Source: JAJYLM01 sp964547905 (GTDB lineage: Bacteria; JAMCPX01). From it: a stretch of 6,712 bases of DNA. Each line of letters starts with the position of its first letter. The first letter of the stretch is position 1. Position numbers and translations under genes: made by a program. Below, piece after piece: positions 5,076 through 6,712 of this stretch. The stretch is taken from assembly GCA_964547905.1 (NCBI GenBank), contig CAZJPN010000091.1, forward strand, positions 1 to 6,712, in the 5' to 3' direction. The notes under the pieces are model-generated. The model searched no databases. It saw only the letters and a program-made list of their open reading frames with translations, and was not told the origin of the DNA.

Positions 5076-5565
5076 ATCTTGTGATCATGTTTAGAGTACA
5101 GGCAGTGATAGAATTGCCGCTCTGATTGATTATCATCCACTCAATATATTGAGACTGGATAGCTGCAACACTTCCCTTAAGAACCGCCGTGTTTGTCTGA
5201 GTTGGAGTCTGTGCTGTAGTTGGTGTTATTTGAGTTGCTGATGTTGCAATAAGACCATCTGAACCGTACAATACCGGAGTCCCTGAATACGACAAGAAGT
5301 TCGAGGATGTCGTGCTATCCCATGTTTGAAAAGCAAGATAAGCATTTGTCTGCGTAAAGTTTCCCCCGCTTGCATCAACTCCGGTAAATGAATATGCAAT
5401 ATATCCATCGTATCCGCCTATAGGATATGCCTGAGATGTCCATGTAGCTCCAGTGCCCACTGTTACACAAGCTGATGGAGTTATAATATTTGTAATCACA
5501 TTGCCTGCGTATGCGGGGACATAGGATAACAATAGGACTGTAAGAGTTAAAATTATTTTATTCAT
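5074..5565 (-). CDS. Small Sec-secreted beta-rich protein (163 aa)
   Basis: The N-terminus MNKIILTLTVLLLSYVPAYA is a textbook Sec signal peptide with an AYA cleavage site before G21. The residue after cleavage is not cysteine, so it is not a lipoprotein. The mature part of about 143 residues is rich in Thr, Ser, Gly and Tyr in short strand-like stretches (YDGYIAYSF, TNAYLAFQTWD), with a Thr/Gln/Pro-rich segment at 112-126. Two cysteines, C33 and C156, sit near the two ends and could form a disulfide closing a beta-sandwich. AGGAG lies 6 nt before ATG 5565. It lies 14 nt after the 191-aa gene and directly before the transglycosylase gene. I do not recognise a family. A surface or virion decoration protein, or a partner of the secreted 546-aa protein, are inferences from context. 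Confidence 0.7.
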   Translation of the reverse strand: MNKIILTLTVLLLSYVPAYAGNVITNIITPSACVTVGTGATWTSQAYPIGGYDGYIAYSFTGVDASGGNFTQTNAYLAFQTWDSTTSSNFLSYSGTPVLYGSDGLIATSATQITPTTAQTPTQTNTAVLKGSVAAIQSQYIEWMIINQSGNSITACTLNMITR

Positions 5566-5579
5566 TGTCTTCTCCTCTG

Positions 5580-6155
5580 TTAATATCCTTTATTGAAGTA
5601 TCCTAACATAATGATAAAAAAGTCAAGCGTTACTGTCGTATTGTTGTATATAGAATACTGTAAGAACTGGCTCTTTTTAACTTCTATAGGAACTGGAAGT
5701 TTCAATAAGCTGGGAGAGGATGAAGTATTTACCGGAATAGAGTTGTAAGGATTATATACATTATTATTCATTCTCAACGTGTATAGTCCTGTCTGGCCAA
5801 GGACGTTCCCGCTTGTATAAACACTTATATGTGTAACTATACCATCTGTTGGCATAGAATCATAATCAAGAGGGAATATGTTCTTAATCGGAGTTGTTAC
5901 GTTTGATCCAATCCCTGTTTGAACATCCGCATAGTATTTGAACACAACCTCTTCCGGATCAGGCTCATGTAAATATTGACGCCTTAATTCGAGGTTTAAC
6001 CTATTCTGTTCAAGGTTATAAAGATTCTGAATAGCTGTAGCAATATCATTGCTGTTTGGAACCGGCTTTAAGATAACGTTTTTTGTAAGTGAACCACCAC
6101 TACCTTCACCGGAAGGAAAACCAAGTCTCATATTTTTTATGTTGATTGCCTGCAT
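5580..6155 (-). CDS. Hypothetical beta-sandwich-like phage protein (191 aa)
   Basis: No family is recognised and there is no signal peptide or TM segment. Residues 10-23 are glycine-rich and flexible. Residues 37-62 are a helix with coiled-coil character (IATAIQNLYNLEQNRLNLEL). From about 68 onward the sequence alternates strands and turns: EVVFKYYADVQTG, GIVTHISVYTSG, LYTLRMNNN, and finally LPVPIEVKKSQFLQYS with TVTLDFFIIMLGYF. The last pattern, a charged strand then a hydrophobic strand separated by NNT, is common in jelly-roll and beta-sandwich virion proteins. AGGAGG lies 4 nt before ATG 6155, which is 8 nt after the preceding stop. An N-terminal coil plus C-terminal beta domain suggests an oligomeric attachment or baseplate/vertex protein; this is inference. 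The gene itself is well supported. Confidence 0.75.
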   Translation of the reverse strand: MQAINIKNMRLGFPSGEGSGGSLTKNVILKPVPNSNDIATAIQNLYNLEQNRLNLELRRQYLHEPDPEEVVFKYYADVQTGIGSNVTTPIKNIFPLDYDSMPTDGIVTHISVYTSGNVLGQTGLYTLRMNNNVYNPYNSIPVNTSSSPSLLKLPVPIEVKKSQFLQYSIYNNTTVTLDFFIIMLGYFNKGY

Positions 6156-6163
6156 AAGACCTC

Positions 6164-6712
6164 CTATTTGATCATTGCATTATAATTTAATCTCTTAAAT
6201 TGAGGTATCCCTTGTTGCTGTTGAAGAGTAAGATAATTCCCTGTTCCAACGGCAGACCCTATATTGGTCTGAGAATAATAAGAGCAAGCTGAGAACATAT
6301 TAGCAAAACTTCTATATGTAACTATAGACCACTGATCTACTGTTGCAATAACAGAATACGTGCTGATAGTGCTTAGGCTTACTATCTTTATGATACTATG
6401 TATTCCATCTGTAAGATCTGATATAGCGAAATAGGGAGTTCCTAAGTAATCAAAAAACAAATCGACAATCAGATAATCAGTCACTGGAGAGCTTAATTGA
6501 TCATCAAGGTAAATTAAATTACAGGATGTAAGGTTAGGAGAAATTGTAAATATAGCGTTAAAGTTGTCTGCCGACATTACAGCATAAAATAAGTTGCTGA
6601 GAGGATTATATTTTATTATTAAAATATAACCAATTTCCCATAGTCCATCATAATAGATATTGTTAAATGAGAAATTTTCTGTTTTAAGATTTCCATTGGT
6701 ATCCACTTTAGA
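6164..6712 (-). CDS. 3' part of a beta-rich, possibly beta-propeller protein (partial)
   Basis: The frame is open to the right window edge. The GTG at 6706 has only 6 nt before it and no visible ribosome site, so the true start probably lies outside and at least 182 codons are seen here. The sequence is very rich in Ile, Tyr, Ser and Asn. Two blade-like units can be aligned by eye: YNPLSNLFYAVMS with AIFTISPNL, and FDYLGTPYFAISD with IHSIIKIVSLS, about 50 residues apart, as in beta-propellers. The C-terminus has a QQQQ run followed by a basic tail (FKRLNYNAMIK). Sampled GC is about one third, lower than in the lysis genes. It precedes the 191-aa gene by 8 nt. A receptor-binding or virion surface protein is inferred; no family is recognised. 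Confidence 0.65.
   Translation of the reverse strand, partial: SKVDTNGNLKTENFSFNNIYYDGLWEIGYILIIKYNPLSNLFYAVMSADNFNAIFTISPNLTSCNLIYLDDQLSSPVTDYLIVDLFFDYLGTPYFAISDLTDGIHSIIKIVSLSTISTYSVIATVDQWSIVTYRSFANMFSACSYYSQTNIGSAVGTGNYLTLQQQQGIPQFKRLNYNAMIK

Noticed and set aside
4385..5140. 251-aa form of the transglycosylase starting at 5140.
   Set aside because: It would overlap the 163-aa gene by 67 nt and put 26 charged residues before the membrane anchor. ATG 5062 has GAGGG upstream.
1..6712. CRISPR array, tRNA, rRNA, insertion sequence or integration site.
   Set aside because: No regularly spaced repeats, cloverleaf, transposase motifs or terminal inverted repeats were visible. The window is almost fully occupied by the listed genes, and no noncoding stretch exceeds 86 nt.

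Overview
The window looks like the late end of a phage or prophage genome from a Gram-negative bacterium. Eleven genes and one very small ORF lie on the minus strand as a single tightly packed transcription unit, reading from about 6712 down to 379. One plus-strand ankyrin-repeat gene (35-307) converges on its 3' end. The Gram-negative inference rests on Sec signal peptides, a predicted outer-membrane-like beta domain, a lytic transglycosylase and a cytoplasmic T4-type lysozyme. No terminase, portal, capsid, tape-measure, integrase or tRNA gene is visible, so neither the phage class nor the host can be named. Base composition is uneven: hand counts give about 30-35% GC in the 6.2-6.7 kb gene and much of the 546-aa gene, and about 45-52% near 2.75-3.2 kb.

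Layout in the direction of transcription. (1) 6712-5580: the 3' part of a beta-rich, possibly beta-propeller protein and a 191-aa beta-sandwich-like protein, both probably virion or receptor-contact proteins. (2) 5565-2732: three proteins with export signals. These are a small Sec-secreted beta-rich protein, a membrane-anchored SLT-type lytic transglycosylase, and a 546-aa secreted protein with a right-handed beta-helix look and a tail-fibre-like C-terminal tip. (3) 2735-1379: a lysis module with a 41-aa single-TM protein, a GH24/T4-type endolysin with an intact E-D-T triad, a 136-aa C-terminally anchored membrane protein, a 17-aa basic mini-ORF and a 102-aa two-TM holin-like protein. (4) An 86-nt gap with a foldable RNA element, then a 66-aa single-TM protein and a 238-aa protein with a TM helix, coiled coil, Pro-rich linker and C-terminal beta domain. 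The last pair are the best candidates for the outer-membrane step of lysis.

Most gene junctions are ATGA or TAATG overlaps or gaps of 14 nt or less with strong Shine-Dalgarno sites, which points to translational coupling. The model is that the endolysin, lacking an export signal, waits in the cytoplasm until a small membrane protein acts as holin, and the 238-aa protein then bridges or disrupts the outer membrane. Three things do not fit a textbook tailed phage: export signals on fibre-like proteins, the unusual 238-aa architecture, and the mini-ORF and RNA element inside the lysis module.
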